From ZC4RG25 sp023428365 (lineage in GTDB: Bacteria; Pseudomonadota; Alphaproteobacteria; Rhizobiales; Hyphomicrobiaceae): a stretch of DNA of 64,000 bases. The DNA is taken from NCBI GenBank assembly GCA_050283925.1, contig JBNOAI010000002.1, positions 372,001 through 436,000 on the forward strand, given 5' to 3'. The notes under the pieces are model-generated. The model worked only from the letters and a program-made list of their open reading frames with translations, had not been told where the DNA came from and did not search any database. Positions 24,976 through 36,364 of the stretch are shown here, in pieces (the stretch's first letter is position 1; each line of letters begins with the position of its first letter). A program made the position numbers and the translations under genes.

Positions 24976-25971
24976 CTAACTTGATGATGTCCTGCGCTGC
25001 GTGAGTTGGGCTTCCCAGCTCAGCGCTTGAGCAACGATGCCGTCCAGGTCGTCATATTTCGGTGCCCAGCCGAGCGTTGCGCGGATTTTCTCGGACGACG
25101 CGACGATCGCAGCGGGATCTCCCGGCCGTCTTGGAGACAGCCGCACCTCGAAATCACGGCCGGAGACGCGTTTCACCGCATCGACGACCTCGAGCACCGA
25201 GTATCCCTTGCCGTAGCCGCAATTGAATATGCCGCCCTCTCCCCCCTTCCGAAGATGGCTGAGGGCCGACGAATGCGCGCGCACCAGATCGGTGACCTGA
25301 ATATAATCGCGGACGCAGGTGCCATCTGCAGTCGGATAGTCGGTGCCGAAGATCTCCAGGTGCGGGCGAAGTCCCAGAGCGACCTTGCAGGCGACAGTGA
25401 TGAGATGCGTGGCATTCGGCGATGATTGTCCGGTGCGGCCGGCGGGATCAGCGCCCGCTACGTTGAAGTAACGGAGCGCGACGTATCTCAGATCGTGCGC
25501 ACGCGCGACATCGGCCAGCATGAGCTCGGTCATCAGCTTGGAGCTGCCGTAAGGTGACAGCGGGCGCAGTTCGGTGGTCTCAGACACCGGGTTGTCGCGT
25601 GGCATTCCGTACACGGCAGCGGTCGATGAAAAGATGAAATGCCGGACGCCGGTCGCGACGCAGGCCTCCAGAAGAGACCGCGATTTGGCGGTATTGTTGT
25701 CATAGTAGGCGAGGGGATTGGCAACGGATTCAGGCACCACGATCGATCCGGCGAAATGCACCACCGCATCGATGGCGTGTTCACGGATTACCGAGGTGAC
25801 GAGATTGAAATCGCCGACGTCTCCGATGATCAGCTTCGCCGCATCGGGGACGACCGACTGAAATCCCGTCGACATATTGTCGATGATGGTGACGGTCTCC
25901 CCGGCTTCCAGCAGTTCGAGAACCATGTGGCTGCCGATGTAACCGGCGCCGCCCGTGACAAGAACGTTCAT
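24976..25971 (-). CDS. galE: UDP-glucose 4-epimerase
   Basis: Extended-SDR epimerase interconverting UDP-glucose and UDP-galactose in the cytosol for polysaccharide and lipopolysaccharide precursors; 331 residues, full length. N-terminal VTGGAGYIGSHMVLELLEAG binds NAD; the catalytic Ser-x-Tyr-x3-Lys set is visible in FSSTAAVYG and LSPYGSSKLMTE; the C-terminal RRPGDPAAIVASSEKI is characteristic. Its start ATG overlaps the oxyR stop by four bases (25968-25971), so it is co-transcribed and probably translationally coupled with oxyR. That is an unexpected partner for a sugar-nucleotide enzyme. Confidence 0.93.
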   Translation of the reverse strand: MNVLVTGGAGYIGSHMVLELLEAGETVTIIDNMSTGFQSVVPDAAKLIIGDVGDFNLVTSVIREHAIDAVVHFAGSIVVPESVANPLAYYDNNTAKSRSLLEACVATGVRHFIFSSTAAVYGMPRDNPVSETTELRPLSPYGSSKLMTELMLADVARAHDLRYVALRYFNVAGADPAGRTGQSSPNATHLITVACKVALGLRPHLEIFGTDYPTADGTCVRDYIQVTDLVRAHSSALSHLRKGGEGGIFNCGYGKGYSVLEVVDAVKRVSGRDFEVRLSPRRPGDPAAIVASSEKIRATLGWAPKYDDLDGIVAQALSWEAQLTQRRTSSS

Positions 25972-27005
25972 CGATTTGCCTCATCACGTTTGGGAGCCTG
26001 GGCTGGCGAAGCCTCGGAGACGAGAGACGTTATTTCTCCGGGAGCGTCGTAACCAGTCTCTTGCGGTGCATCGCGTCCTGCTGCACGCGGCTCTAGGTCA
26101 TTTTTCAACGTTTTGTCCAGCCCCTCTGAGCGACAGATCACCTGGGAAAGCTGCAACAGCTGCCCGGCCAACGGGCTGCTCTTGCGCCAGACCATGCCGA
26201 CGGTACGCGACGGCTGCGGGTCCTTGAAACGGGCAACAGACACGGCTGCCGAACGCGTTTCCATCGCCACGGCCATTTCCGGAATCAACGTAATGCCCAT
26301 ACCGGCACCGACCATCTGCACGAGGGTCGACAATGAACTTGCGTCCAGCACCTCGCGCGGCTGCGAGGCTTGCATGTCGCAGAATGAGAGGGCCTGATCG
26401 CGGAAACAATGCCCCTCGTCGAGCAAAAGCAACCGCATCTCACGCAGCATCTCGCTGCTCGGGACCGGCGTTCCTTTGTCCTCGCGCGGCCGAACCAGCA
26501 GAAACCTCTCCGTGAACAGCGCGACTTCCGTGAGTGAAGGCTCGGAAACCGGGAGCGCGACGATGGCCGTATCCAGCCGGCCTTCAGCGAGTTCCTTGAT
26601 CAGGACGGACGTCATCGCCTCGCGGACATGAACGTCGAGTTCTGGATGTGCGCGCGCGATATTACTGATCACCGTCGGCAGCAGGTAGGGTGCGATCGTC
26701 TGGATCATCCCGATGCGCAGGCGGCCCGCGAATCGGCCCTGCGATGCGCGCGCGAAGTCTCCCAGTTCATCGACCGAGCGCAGGATGTCGCGAACCCGCA
26801 GGATCGTCTCTTCTCCAAATCTGGTGAGCTGTACCTGGCGTGCGCCTCTGTCGATCAAAACGGAGCCCAGAGATTCCTCGAGTTCCTTGATCTGCATGGA
26901 CAACGCGGGTTGCGAAATTGCGCACGCAGCTGCGGCGCGCCCGAAATGGCCATGGCGCGCCAACGCATCGAAGTAGCGAAGCTGTCGGAGTGAAAGTGAT
27001 TGCAT
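25968..27005 (-). CDS. oxyR: Hydrogen peroxide-responsive LysR regulator OxyR
   Basis: LysR regulator sensing H2O2 through a disulfide; 345 residues. The HTH region (GRAAAACAISQPALSMQIKELEESLG) and the diagnostic redox segment DEGHCFRDQALSFC with C200 and C209 (E. coli C199/C208) identify it. It is divergent from katG with about 110 bp between, the standard arrangement. The C-terminus carries an extra tail of about 40 polar residues (Pro/Glu/Asp/Arg-rich) that E. coli OxyR (305 residues) lacks; it probably is disordered. The stop overlaps galE (ATGA). An operator-like repeat starts 10 bp upstream of its ATG. Confidence 0.93.
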   Translation of the reverse strand: MQSLSLRQLRYFDALARHGHFGRAAAACAISQPALSMQIKELEESLGSVLIDRGARQVQLTRFGEETILRVRDILRSVDELGDFARASQGRFAGRLRIGMIQTIAPYLLPTVISNIARAHPELDVHVREAMTSVLIKELAEGRLDTAIVALPVSEPSLTEVALFTERFLLVRPREDKGTPVPSSEMLREMRLLLLDEGHCFRDQALSFCDMQASQPREVLDASSLSTLVQMVGAGMGITLIPEMAVAMETRSAAVSVARFKDPQPSRTVGMVWRKSSPLAGQLLQLSQVICRSEGLDKTLKNDLEPRAAGRDAPQETGYDAPGEITSLVSEASPAQAPKRDEANR

Positions 27006-27014
27006 CAGATTAAC

Positions 27015-27033
27015 TTATCGAATTGATCAATAA
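27015..27033 (+). promoter_or_regulatory. Candidate OxyR operator between oxyR and katG
   Basis: Imperfect 19-bp inverted repeat, TTAT at the left end and ATAA at the right with GA/TC inside (TTATnGAnnnnnTCnATAA), 10 bp upstream of the oxyR ATG and about 85 bp before the katG start. Size and AT-rich symmetric ends fit a LysR-type site; a role in autoregulation and katG activation is inferred. Confidence 0.55.
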
Positions 27034-27116
27034 AGTCAATTTTACCTGATGGACGGGGACGGTTACTAGAACGGCTGTTAGAACTGTTCGAAATTTCTGA
27101 CCCAATGGGAGATGAC

Positions 27117-29288
<2,172 letters not shown>

Positions 29289-29360
29289 TCCGGACAGCGA
29301 AGCCGGAGCCTGCCCCTCGTGCGGGGGCATCACCGGTGAAATACGATCGATAAGATTGCC

Positions 29361-29395
29361 AGGGCGGCGTCGCAGTGAAACTGCAGCGCCGCCCT
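29361..29395 (+). terminator. Intrinsic terminator downstream of katG
   Basis: GC-rich stem: AGGGCGGCG pairs with CGCCGCCCT and GCAG with CTGC around a TGAAA loop, one mismatch and one G-T pair between. It is followed by GATTTCTT. A weaker hairpin GCCCC / GGGGC lies at about 29311-29328, nearer the stop. This is the best-formed terminator in the window. Confidence 0.8.
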
Positions 29396-29471
29396 GATTT
29401 CTTCGCCCGTCACACAGCGTACAACTAATCAGGGTATTTGCCCTCATCACACGATGACGAGGGCGGGAGTG

Positions 29472-30659
29472 ATGAGCCGCGGGCTGAAGCTCGAACATAT
29501 TTCAAAAACATTTCACTCGACCCGCGTACTTGAAGACGTGACCCTGGACGTCCAGCCCGGCGAATTCATTTCGCTGGTCGGACCGTCGGGATGTGGGAAG
29601 TCGACGCTGCTGCGGATCATCGCCGGCCTCGAGTTCCAGGACAGCGGCCATGTGTTGATCGGCGACGACCATGTCGACGGGCTCGGGCCGCGCGCGCGAA
29701 ACATCGCGATGGTGTTCCAGAATTACGCGCTTTATCCGCATATGAGCGCCTTCGAAAATATCGCCGTGCCGTTGTCCATGGCGCGATTGTCATTGTTCGA
29801 GCGGTTGCCGCTGATCCGATATCTGTCACCGCGCCGGCCAGCGATTTCGCGTGGTATTACGAGCGAAGTGAATGCCGTTGCCGCTCAATTGAAAATCGAA
29901 CCGCTGCTTCATCGTAAGCCGGCACAGCTATCCGGCGGCCAACGGCAACGCGTTGCGCTGGCCCGGGCGATGGTGCGCCATCCTACGCTGTTTCTGATGG
30001 ACGAACCGCTGTCCAATCTCGATGCGCAACTGCGCGTGCATATGCGCGATGAACTCGCCGAACTGCACGCCCGTCTCGGTGTGACATTCATCTACGTCAC
30101 CCACGATCAGGTCGAGGCGATGACGATGTCCAACCGTGTCGCCATGATGGACGGCGGACGGCTTGTGCAGGTTGGCAAGCCATCGGAACTTTACGAACGC
30201 CCCGCGACGCTGGCGGTGGCGCGTTTCATCGGGTCCCCGGCCATGAATCTGCTGTCCGCCACAGTGGATGCTCTGGGCCGCATATCCTGTGCCGGTAGGC
30301 CGCTGGGAGTGTCGACCGCGAACGGGCCAGGAGCCGTTACGGTCGGTGTCCGCCCGGAGGCGATCCGGCTCGCAGCAGTCAGCAACAACGAGCATCTGAC
30401 AGGACGCGTCCGGCGCAGCGAACATCACGGCGCCGAGCGATTGATTTATGTCGATCTCAATAGTCCGTCAGCTGACGTCATCATAGCGCGTGTCTCCTTA
30501 TCCGATGGTGTCGGTGACCAGCCGGAACCAGGCACAGACGTTTCCGTTACGATCGATCCGCGCAGGGCTCACGTTTTTGCGGAGTCCGGAGATCGGATCG
30601 ACAGCAAAGCGCTGTCATTGGGGGGCGTCGAATCTCAGTCTGTGATGGCTGCCGAATGA
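29472..30659 (+). CDS. Carbohydrate-type ABC transporter ATPase (UgpC/MalK family)
   Basis: Cytosolic ATPase of an importer for sugars or glycerol-phosphate-like substrates; 395 residues. Walker A GPSGCGKST, Q-loop MVFQNYALYPHMSAFENIA, signature LSGGQRQRVALARA, Walker B LFLMDEPLSNLD and H-loop YVTHDQVEAMTM are all present, then a C-terminal TOBE regulatory region (about 240-370). Between the Q-loop and the signature there are about 18 more residues than in MalK (RLPLIRYLSPRRPAISRGI region). ATG 29472 follows GAGGG at eight bases; the frame opens at 29454. It overlaps the first permease by four bases, and the order ATPase-permease-permease-binding protein makes one operon. Confidence 0.92.
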   Translation: MSRGLKLEHISKTFHSTRVLEDVTLDVQPGEFISLVGPSGCGKSTLLRIIAGLEFQDSGHVLIGDDHVDGLGPRARNIAMVFQNYALYPHMSAFENIAVPLSMARLSLFERLPLIRYLSPRRPAISRGITSEVNAVAAQLKIEPLLHRKPAQLSGGQRQRVALARAMVRHPTLFLMDEPLSNLDAQLRVHMRDELAELHARLGVTFIYVTHDQVEAMTMSNRVAMMDGGRLVQVGKPSELYERPATLAVARFIGSPAMNLLSATVDALGRISCAGRPLGVSTANGPGAVTVGVRPEAIRLAAVSNNEHLTGRVRRSEHHGAERLIYVDLNSPSADVIIARVSLSDGVGDQPEPGTDVSVTIDPRRAHVFAESGDRIDSKALSLGGVESQSVMAAE

Positions 30660-31585
30660 GTGCCGTCGCAACAGTCCCCGCGGAATCTCGCAGCGCGCGC
30701 ACGCCCACCACACGCGTGAGCCGTTTCCGCGAAGCCTGGCTTGGCGCTGCTTTCATGGCGCCCGCCGCCGCGTTGCTCATCACCATCGTGCTGGCTCCGT
30801 TGGCATTTCTGATCGCGTTGAGCTTCACCGATTACCAGCTTGGCGCGGTCGCTGTGAAATGGGTTGGTTTGGATAACTACGAACGGGTTATCGCTGATCC
30901 GGTTTTCCGCCGCTCGATATTCAATACGCTGCTATACGTCGCCATCGTGCTGCCAGGGGGCGTGATTTTCGGGCTGCTGATCGCGATCCTCATTCATGGC
31001 CGTAAGCGGACGCGCGGCATCTACGAGGTGATTTATTTTCTGCCGGTGACGGCGACCATCATCGCCATGGCGGCAGTCTGGCAATTCATGCTGCATCCAA
31101 GGCTCGGTCCTGTGAATGCCGTGCTGAAGATGCTCGGCTTTCCGGAGCAGGGCTTTCTGTCGACGCCGGAACTGTTGATTCCGACGCTGGCCGGCATCGG
31201 TCTTTGGCACCTTATCGGCTTCAACATGGTGCTGTTTCTTGCGGGTCTGTCGGCTATCCCGCGTGACTTGTATGATGCTGCGGCTGTGGATGGCGCGCAG
31301 GGACCGATCAATCGCTTCCTCACGGTAACGTGGCCGCAGCTGGCGCCGACGACCATGTTCGTCGCGGTCACGACATCCATCACGGCGTTCAAGGTGTTCG
31401 ATACCGTCGCAGCGCTGACGCGCGGCAAGGACGGTTCCGAGGTGCTCCTCTACGCGATCTATCTGGAAGGTTTCCAGTACTTCAAGATGGGATATGCGGC
31501 CGCGCTGACGGTCATATTTCTTATCTTCATGCTGATTTTCTCAGTCTTCCAGGCTTTCCAGCTCGACCGCCGGGTACACTACTGA
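30656..31585 (+). CDS. Carbohydrate ABC transporter permease (UgpA/MalF-type)
   Basis: Inner-membrane subunit of 309 residues with six hydrophobic segments. The cytoplasmic EAA motif is visible as IPRDLYDAAAVDGAQGPINRFLTVTWPQLAPT, where the coupling helix contacts the ATPase. N-terminal opening AWLGAAFMAPAAALLITIVLAPLAFLIALSFTDY is typical of the UgpA group. It overlaps both neighbours (ATGA at 30656-30659 and TGATG at 31583-31587), which indicates tight translational coupling. Confidence 0.92.
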   Translation: MSAVATVPAESRSARTPTTRVSRFREAWLGAAFMAPAAALLITIVLAPLAFLIALSFTDYQLGAVAVKWVGLDNYERVIADPVFRRSIFNTLLYVAIVLPGGVIFGLLIAILIHGRKRTRGIYEVIYFLPVTATIIAMAAVWQFMLHPRLGPVNAVLKMLGFPEQGFLSTPELLIPTLAGIGLWHLIGFNMVLFLAGLSAIPRDLYDAAAVDGAQGPINRFLTVTWPQLAPTTMFVAVTTSITAFKVFDTVAALTRGKDGSEVLLYAIYLEGFQYFKMGYAAALTVIFLIFMLIFSVFQAFQLDRRVHY

Positions 31586-32460
31586 TGACCGCGGCACCGC
31601 AACCGACTGTCAGTAACTCGGGTGTCATGCCCACCGCAGCAGATGCTGTGCGATTGCTGATGGTTCATGCGGCATTGATCGTTGGCGCGGTCTTCATGCT
31701 GCTGCCATTTGTATGGATGCTGCTGACGTCGATCCGTCCTCCAAATGAAATCTTGTCGACGTCGCTCAATCCCATTCCCGGTGCATTTTATGGCGTCGAG
31801 AACTATACCGAAGCTCTGACGATCGCGCCGCTGCTGCGCTTCATGCTCAATGGCGTGATTGTTTGCAGTGGCATTCTCGTCGTCCAACTGCTTGTCGCGA
31901 TCCCCGCTGCCTATGCACTGGCAAAGCTGAAATTTCCGGGCCGTGGGCTGATGTTCGGGCTCATCGTCGCGGCGTTGTGCATTCCCATTCAGGTGCCGGC
32001 GCTGCCGCTTTACCTGGGGCTCGCGGAATTCGGCCTGCTCGATACGTATTTCGCGATGATGCTGCCGTTCTTTCTGTCGGTATTCGCGATATTCCTGTTT
32101 CGCCAAACATTCAAAACGTTCCCGGATGAAATTCTCCAAGCCGCGCGCGTCGATGGCATTGGCGAGTTTGAAATCCTGTGGCGCATCGTCGTTCCTAGCG
32201 CGTGGCCAGCGATTGCGGCGTTTTCGATCTTTTCCGTTGTTGCGCATTGGAACGATCTCTACTGGCCGATGATCGTCATCCAACGGATGGAATATGCGCC
32301 GCCGCCGCTTGGCATGCTGTTTTTTGCCAATTCCGAGACCGGTGCCAACTACGGAAGCCTGATGGCTGGTGCCGTCATCATCACAGCGCCGCTCGTAATC
32401 CTGTTTCTCATCGCCCGTCGCCGTTTCGTCCAGGGGATAACAATGACCGGGATCAAGTAA
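31585..32460 (+). CDS. Carbohydrate ABC transporter permease (UgpE/MalG-type)
   Basis: Second membrane subunit, 291 residues, six hydrophobic segments. The family block FVWMLLTSIRPPNEILST lies near the N-terminus, and the EAA loop reads DEILQAARVDGIGEFEILWRIVVP. ATG 31585 overlaps the stop of the preceding gene by one base; the frame is open further upstream but overlaps that gene. Two hydrophobic residues of the C-terminal helix are followed by a basic tail. The binding-protein gene follows after 138 bp. Confidence 0.92.
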   Translation: MTAAPQPTVSNSGVMPTAADAVRLLMVHAALIVGAVFMLLPFVWMLLTSIRPPNEILSTSLNPIPGAFYGVENYTEALTIAPLLRFMLNGVIVCSGILVVQLLVAIPAAYALAKLKFPGRGLMFGLIVAALCIPIQVPALPLYLGLAEFGLLDTYFAMMLPFFLSVFAIFLFRQTFKTFPDEILQAARVDGIGEFEILWRIVVPSAWPAIAAFSIFSVVAHWNDLYWPMIVIQRMEYAPPPLGMLFFANSETGANYGSLMAGAVIITAPLVILFLIARRRFVQGITMTGIK

Positions 32461-32598
32461 GCAGCCTCATTGGAGGCGGGCATGAAGATATTCGGAGAGC
32501 GGCTTTTGGCAAAAGGTCGGTCTTCCTGACCGTCGGCGGCGCGGCGGCCTGATCATTCTTAAAAAGTGCCGCATGACACGCATGAACGGAGCCACCAG

Positions 32599-33894
32599 AT
32601 GATGATGACACGCAGATCGCTGATCGCGGTTGCCGTAGTGGCAGCCTCGACAGCGTCGACCGCAATTCCATCCTATGCGCAGCAGGTCACGCTTGACGTG
32701 CTGTATTGCTTTCCCGGGTTCGCCCGCTTCCATGAGCCGGTTGCCGCCGAGTTCATGAAGAAGCACCCCGACATCAAGATCCAGTTCCGCGCGCCGTCGC
32801 CGAATTACGACGATGGCCATCAGACCATTCTGCGTGCTGCTGTTACGCGTCAGCTCCCGGACATCTTCTATTCCGGCTATCATCTTCTGCCTGAACTTGC
32901 CCGCACGCTTGCGCAGCGCGACCAGATCGTCGCCCTTGACGATCTCATGGCCAAGGAAGGCGCAGAATTCCGCAAGGCGAACTATGCGGACAGCCTGCTC
33001 GCACTGAGCACTATCGACAAGAATCTGTACGGCGTGCCTTTCAATGCCTCAAATCCGATTGTTTATTTCAATGTGGATCTGGTGAAAAAGGCCGGCATTG
33101 ATCCTGCCAACTTCCCGACCACATTTGACGGCGTCATTGCCCTTGCTGCCAAGATCAACAATCCGGCCGAAGGCATTAACGGTATCGCCTATGATGTGCA
33201 TGGCTGGCCGGATGGCTGGCTGTTCGAGGCGATGATCACGCAGGCCGGCGGCAGACTGCTCAACGACGATCAGACGGAAATCGCATTCGATACACCCGAA
33301 GGCCTGGAAGCGATGAAGACATTCCGTCGCCTCGTCACCGATGGCGGTATGCAGCTAATCGACTGGGACCAGAGCCGTCAGCAGTTCGGCGCTGGCAAGA
33401 TCGGCATCTATTTCGCATCCCCGGCAAATCTTACTCAGGTGACGGGGCTCGTCGGAGACAAGTTTGAGCTGCGCACCACGAAGTTCCCGATCGCTAACGA
33501 AGCAAAGGGCGTCATTCCGACGGGCGGCAACGCTGTCGTCACGTTCGCGAAAGATCCCGCGAAACAGAAGGCCGCGTGGGAATTCATCAAGTTTGTGACG
33601 AGCCCCGAAGCGCAAAAGATCGTGGTGGAGATGACCGGCTATCTCCCGACTAATCTACGTGCACCGGGACCGGGGTATCTTGGCCCGTTCTACGATAAGA
33701 ACCCGAACTACAAGACGCCGATCACGCAGATCGAACGTGCGGGTCCATGGGGCGCCTATCCGGGCGGTAACACAGTACGCATCTGGCGTACGCAGCGCGA
33801 TATCATCAGTCAGGTGATGCGCGGCGAGAAGACCCCCGAAGCTGGCCTCGCTGAGATCGTCAAAGTGACCAACGACATGATGAAAGGCTCGTAA
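32599..33894 (+). CDS. Carbohydrate-type ABC substrate-binding protein (family 1, UgpB-like)
   Basis: Periplasmic solute-binding protein of 431 residues. A signal peptide (about 1-30, ending SYAQQ) precedes the family 1 pattern: FHEPVAAEFMKKHPDIKIQFRAP, DIFYSGYHLLPELA, LYGVPFNASNPIVYFN, GWPDGWLFEAMITQAGGRLLNDD and AAWEFIKFVTSPEAQKIVVEMTGYLPTN. The set of aromatic residues suits a sugar or glycerol-phosphodiester ligand, which I cannot specify. Start ATG 32599, first of three tandem ATGs, has GGAG seven bases upstream. It is the last gene of the operon, followed by a terminator. Confidence 0.92.
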   Translation: MMMTRRSLIAVAVVAASTASTAIPSYAQQVTLDVLYCFPGFARFHEPVAAEFMKKHPDIKIQFRAPSPNYDDGHQTILRAAVTRQLPDIFYSGYHLLPELARTLAQRDQIVALDDLMAKEGAEFRKANYADSLLALSTIDKNLYGVPFNASNPIVYFNVDLVKKAGIDPANFPTTFDGVIALAAKINNPAEGINGIAYDVHGWPDGWLFEAMITQAGGRLLNDDQTEIAFDTPEGLEAMKTFRRLVTDGGMQLIDWDQSRQQFGAGKIGIYFASPANLTQVTGLVGDKFELRTTKFPIANEAKGVIPTGGNAVVTFAKDPAKQKAAWEFIKFVTSPEAQKIVVEMTGYLPTNLRAPGPGYLGPFYDKNPNYKTPITQIERAGPWGAYPGGNTVRIWRTQRDIISQVMRGEKTPEAGLAEIVKVTNDMMKGS

Positions 33895-33920
33895 CGAGCT
33901 TACGGGCTATTTTAATGCCG

Positions 33921-33959
33921 ACGGGCGGGTGTCATTAGCACTCGCCCGTTTTCGCTTTT
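33921..33959 (+). terminator. Intrinsic terminator after the carbohydrate ABC operon
   Basis: Stem ACGGGCGGGTG / CACTCGCCCGT (one G-T mismatch position) with loop TCATTAG, followed by TTTTCGCTTTTA. Good stem, T-rich tail and position 26 bp after the binding-protein stop make it a convincing rho-independent terminator; the convergent kup gene ends 28 bp further on. Confidence 0.82.
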
Positions 33960-33986
33960 ATCGAGACCCAGTTCTGCCCACCGCGG

Positions 33987-35906
33987 CTAGAGGACGATCT
34001 GGGTGCCGAGTTCAATCACGCGGCCAGCGGGGATGCGGAAATAGGAAATGATGTCGTCGGCTTGCCGCGCGAGAAAGATGAAAAGCCGGTCCTGCCAGAC
34101 AGGCATTCCGCCCGTTGCCGAAATCTTGAATGTCCGCCGGCCGATGAAGAATGAGGTCGACATGATTTCGAAGGAAAGGCCTTCCGTTTTGCAACGTCCG
34201 AGCGCGCGAGGAATATGCGGCGTTTCCATATAGCCATACCGAAGCAGGACGAGAGAGAAGTCATCCGAGATGCGCTTGTAAGTCGTGCGATTGCTAGGCT
34301 CGACGTAGGGAAGTGGCTCAGTTCGCACGGATAGGATGACGTTCTGCTCGTGGAGCACCTTGTTGTGTTTCAGGTTGTGCATCATGGCCGCCGGAGCGAC
34401 CTCAGGTTCCGACGTCAAAAAGACAGCGGTGCCTGGTACTCGGACGATCCGCTTGCTCTTCGCGATCGACGAAACGACAGACGCGAGCGACACGCTATCC
34501 CTACGCACCTTCGCCGCGACGATGGCCGTGCCGCGCACCCAGGTCCACATCGCAACGATGAGCAGCGTGCCAAGCGCAAGTGGGATCCAGCCGCCATCCG
34601 CAAGTTTCAGTAGGTTCGCGGTGAGGAAGGCCGTATCCAATGCGAAAAACGGCAATGCCAGCGCGAGCGCCGGGATCCAGCCCCAGTTCCACAACCTGGC
34701 GATGACAGGCACCACCAGCATGGTCGAGACGATCATCGTGCCGATCACTGCGATACCGTAGGCCGCGGCGAGGTTGCTCGACGTCTCGAAAATCAAAACC
34801 AGGAACACCGCACCGGCAAGCATGAGCCAATTGACCTTTGGCATATAGATCTGACCACGTTCCTTCTCGGACGTGTATTGGACCGCGAGGCGCGGAAGAA
34901 TGCCGAGCTGTGTTGCCTGGTGCGTGAGCGAATAGGCACCCGTGATGACGGCCTGCGCGGCGATCACGGTGGCGGCCGTTGCCAGGATAACCAGCGGCAG
35001 CTGGCCCCATTCCGGCGCCGTGGAGAAAAACAGATTGCCCACGACACCGGGATTGCTAAGGGCCAGACCGCCCTGTCCCAGATAGTTCAGGACCAGACCT
35101 GGTAGCACGAAGAGTAACCAGGCACGTCGGATTGCTGTGCGACCGAAATGGCCCATATCGGCATACAGAGCTTCAGCGCCGGTTACTGCGAGGAAAACGG
35201 AGCCAAGAACTGTAAATCCGATGATGCCGTGATGCGTCATGAAGTGGAGCGCGTAAAGCGGATTAAGTGCGTTCAGGATTTCCGGCGCATCACTGATATG
35301 GATCACACCGAGGATCGCCAGCACGGAAAACCACAGCAGCATGATCGGCCCGAAAAAGGTCGAGACCTTACCTGTTCCCCACGATTGCACAGAGTACAGC
35401 AGAATGAGGATCGCCAGCACGATTGGCACAACATAACTTTGATCGATATCAGTCGTGTATTTCAGTCCCTCGACCGCCGAGAGAACCGATATCGCGGGAG
35501 TGAGGATTGCGTCGCCATAAAAAAGTGAGGCGCCGACAATTCCGAGGCCCATGATGAAACTGCTCGGCTGGCCGAGAGCGCTCTGGGCCATTGACATGAG
35601 GGAAAACGTACCGCCCTCGCCATGGTTGTCCGCGCGCAGAAGCACTGCGACATACTTCAGCGTGACGATAAGGACCAGCGCCCAGACAAGCAACGATACG
35701 ATGCCGATGATCTCGGTCTGCGTGGGTGCTTTACCGGCGTGAAGAAGAGATTCCCTGAGAGCATAAAGCGGGCTCGTCCCGATATCTCCGTAAACGACGC
35801 CGAGAGAACCCAGTGTCAGTATCCAGGTGCGGTGACTTTCGCGTGGAGGGCGCGCGTGAACGACTGCCGGACCGGCAGCAATACTTTCAGACGATGTGGA
35901 AGACAT
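33987..35906 (-). CDS. kup: Low-affinity potassium uptake protein Kup
   Basis: Inner-membrane K+/H+ symporter of the KUP/HAK family, 639 residues. About twelve hydrophobic segments are followed by a cytoplasmic C-terminal domain of some 150 residues. Signature pieces: LGSLGVVYGDIGTSPLYALRES near the start, GVVGASLFYGDAILTPAISVLSAVEGL and GAEALYADMGHFGR. Start ATG 35906 gives a short polar N-terminus before the first helix; the frame is open to 35951. It is a single-gene unit with a long upstream region. Confidence 0.95.
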   Translation of the reverse strand: MSSTSSESIAAGPAVVHARPPRESHRTWILTLGSLGVVYGDIGTSPLYALRESLLHAGKAPTQTEIIGIVSLLVWALVLIVTLKYVAVLLRADNHGEGGTFSLMSMAQSALGQPSSFIMGLGIVGASLFYGDAILTPAISVLSAVEGLKYTTDIDQSYVVPIVLAILILLYSVQSWGTGKVSTFFGPIMLLWFSVLAILGVIHISDAPEILNALNPLYALHFMTHHGIIGFTVLGSVFLAVTGAEALYADMGHFGRTAIRRAWLLFVLPGLVLNYLGQGGLALSNPGVVGNLFFSTAPEWGQLPLVILATAATVIAAQAVITGAYSLTHQATQLGILPRLAVQYTSEKERGQIYMPKVNWLMLAGAVFLVLIFETSSNLAAAYGIAVIGTMIVSTMLVVPVIARLWNWGWIPALALALPFFALDTAFLTANLLKLADGGWIPLALGTLLIVAMWTWVRGTAIVAAKVRRDSVSLASVVSSIAKSKRIVRVPGTAVFLTSEPEVAPAAMMHNLKHNKVLHEQNVILSVRTEPLPYVEPSNRTTYKRISDDFSLVLLRYGYMETPHIPRALGRCKTEGLSFEIMSTSFFIGRRTFKISATGGMPVWQDRLFIFLARQADDIISYFRIPAGRVIELGTQIVL

Positions 35907-36364
35907 GGATCGTTGCCTGAGCCCATGGCGCATTGGAGCAGCGCCTTGCACCCCTAAACGCGGGCCTGATCAAAAAGGTGCCGCCCGCTAAAGGCGCGCT
36001 GATATACGCCTGTGCTGCGGTGCACGCAAGGCGCGTTTGGACGAACAGCTATGCCGGTTTCGCGGGCCTATTGGTATCGGATCGTTGGTGGCGAGTTTAA
36101 TTTAATGCATTGATTTAAAATGGATAAATGAAACTATAGTGCACTTGTCGGATGATGTGGTCCGCATCGGACGGTGAGTTTCTTATCCTTAGGTCTCAGG
36201 CGATTGCTGCGTTGATTGTGCCGCGCAGACCGCGACCGCCAGTAGCTGATAGCGGAACCGCGCCAAGCCGGTAAATTTGCTCACGCTGGGAACATGCCAC
36301 TAGGCCTCACGTTGAACCGACGCGCTGTCGCCGCCGCTGTCGATAGGTCGTAGGAGGTTTTCCC
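35907..36364. other. Long intergenic region between kup and secreted protein gene
   Basis: About 450 bp with no credible gene. It must carry the kup promoter (leftward) and that of the small secreted protein (rightward). A markedly AT-rich patch at about 36098-36141 (GTTTAATTTAATGCATTGATTTAAAATGG) is the best promoter candidate. A strong AGGAGG lies near 36351 before the GTG start at 36365. I see no riboswitch or tRNA-like fold by eye. Confidence 0.45.

Noticed and set aside
29310..29328. Short hairpin GCCCC/GGGGC directly after katG as the main terminator
   Set aside because: No T-run follows; the longer stem at 29361-29395 is the better terminator.
35907..36364. Potassium- or c-di-AMP-type riboswitch before kup
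   Set aside because: No recognisable conserved core or stem organisation by eye; would need a covariance-model search.
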